Assembly: GCA_032124675.1 (NCBI GenBank) | Contig: JAQBDA010000371.1 | Span: 1-5,334 of the forward strand | From: JAQBDA01 sp032124675 | GTDB taxonomy: Bacteria > Chloroflexota > Anaerolineae > Anaerolineales > UBA4823 | DNA length: 5,334 nucleotides | Direction of reading: 5' to 3' | Part shown: in pieces, positions 5,236 through 5,334 of the stretch | How positions within the stretch are numbered: the stretch's first letter is position 1 | Layout of the letters: every line of letters begins with the position of its first letter | Program-made: the position numbers and the translations under genes | Notes under the pieces: model-generated | Database searches by the model: none | Seen by the model: only the letters and a program-made list of their open reading frames with translations | Told to the model about the DNA's origin: nothing

Positions 5236-5334
5236 ATGGCCCGAGAAGAACTGGAAGCACTGACCAAAGAAGAGCTGATTGAACTTCTCCTGAAACAAGC
5301 CGAGCAAGTTGCCAAACTTCAGGCGGACTATGAA
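5236..5334 (+). CDS. N-terminal fragment of an IS66-type transposase (TnpC-like), cut by the window end
   Basis: Only 33 codons are present. They start MAREELEALTKEELIELLLK and continue with QAEQVAKLQADYE, running open to the last base. This pattern (a short KEELIELLLKQAEQ helix followed by a coiled-coil start) is typical of the N-terminal zipper of IS66-family transposases. No catalytic residues can be seen because the gene is cut. No TnpA or TnpB gene lies upstream, so if this is an IS66 element it is of the single-transposase kind or a remnant. No terminal inverted repeat can be tested without the other end. Other leucine-zipper proteins could begin this way. Confidence 0.6.
   Translation, partial: MAREELEALTKEELIELLLKQAEQVAKLQADYE

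Overview
The window reads as a piece of a moderately GC-rich bacterial chromosome. The gene styles are a Tat-exported YkuD L,D-transpeptidase, an ECF sigma factor with an RskA-type anti-sigma factor, a bacterial PH-domain protein and an IS66-like transposase start. This mix would fit a Chloroflexota/Anaerolineae-like organism, but that assignment is an impression from protein style and not a proof. All three stop codons are used as ordinary terminators, with TGA ending at least two genes, so the standard code applies.

Left part (1-1230): an extended -10 promoter (50-79) and a leader of about 200 nt with small hairpins precede a membrane-anchored DsbA/BdbD-like thiol oxidoreductase (290-1174). 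Its frame is interrupted by a single TGA (713-715), exactly where the first cysteine of the CPFC active site belongs. The frame then continues through the whole thioredoxin fold to a TAA and a textbook terminator. The best reading is a selenoprotein with a UPFC redox centre; a hairpin that fits the bacterial SECIS rules lies 22 nt after the TGA. This is the most interesting object in the window.

Centre (1230-2600): a convergent minus-strand L,D-transpeptidase with a twin-arginine signal peptide. It is followed by an intergenic stretch with inverted repeats and a 104-nt cytosine-free tract built of short ATTAGG and heptad repeats.

Right-centre (2600-4664): an ECF sigma factor, then its membrane-bound zinc-finger anti-sigma factor (RskA type), then a soluble bPH2-domain protein, all on the plus strand. 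A 29-bp nested palindrome sits inside the start of the anti-sigma gene.

Right end (4665-5334): a palindromic intergenic repeat, a small minus-strand coiled-coil protein with a possible membrane segment, and a divergent gene cut by the window edge whose first 33 residues look like an IS66-type transposase. The genes upstream of this point share a cell-envelope theme (extracytoplasmic redox, peptidoglycan cross-linking, envelope-stress signalling), but only the sigma/anti-sigma pair can be called a functional unit from the sequence.
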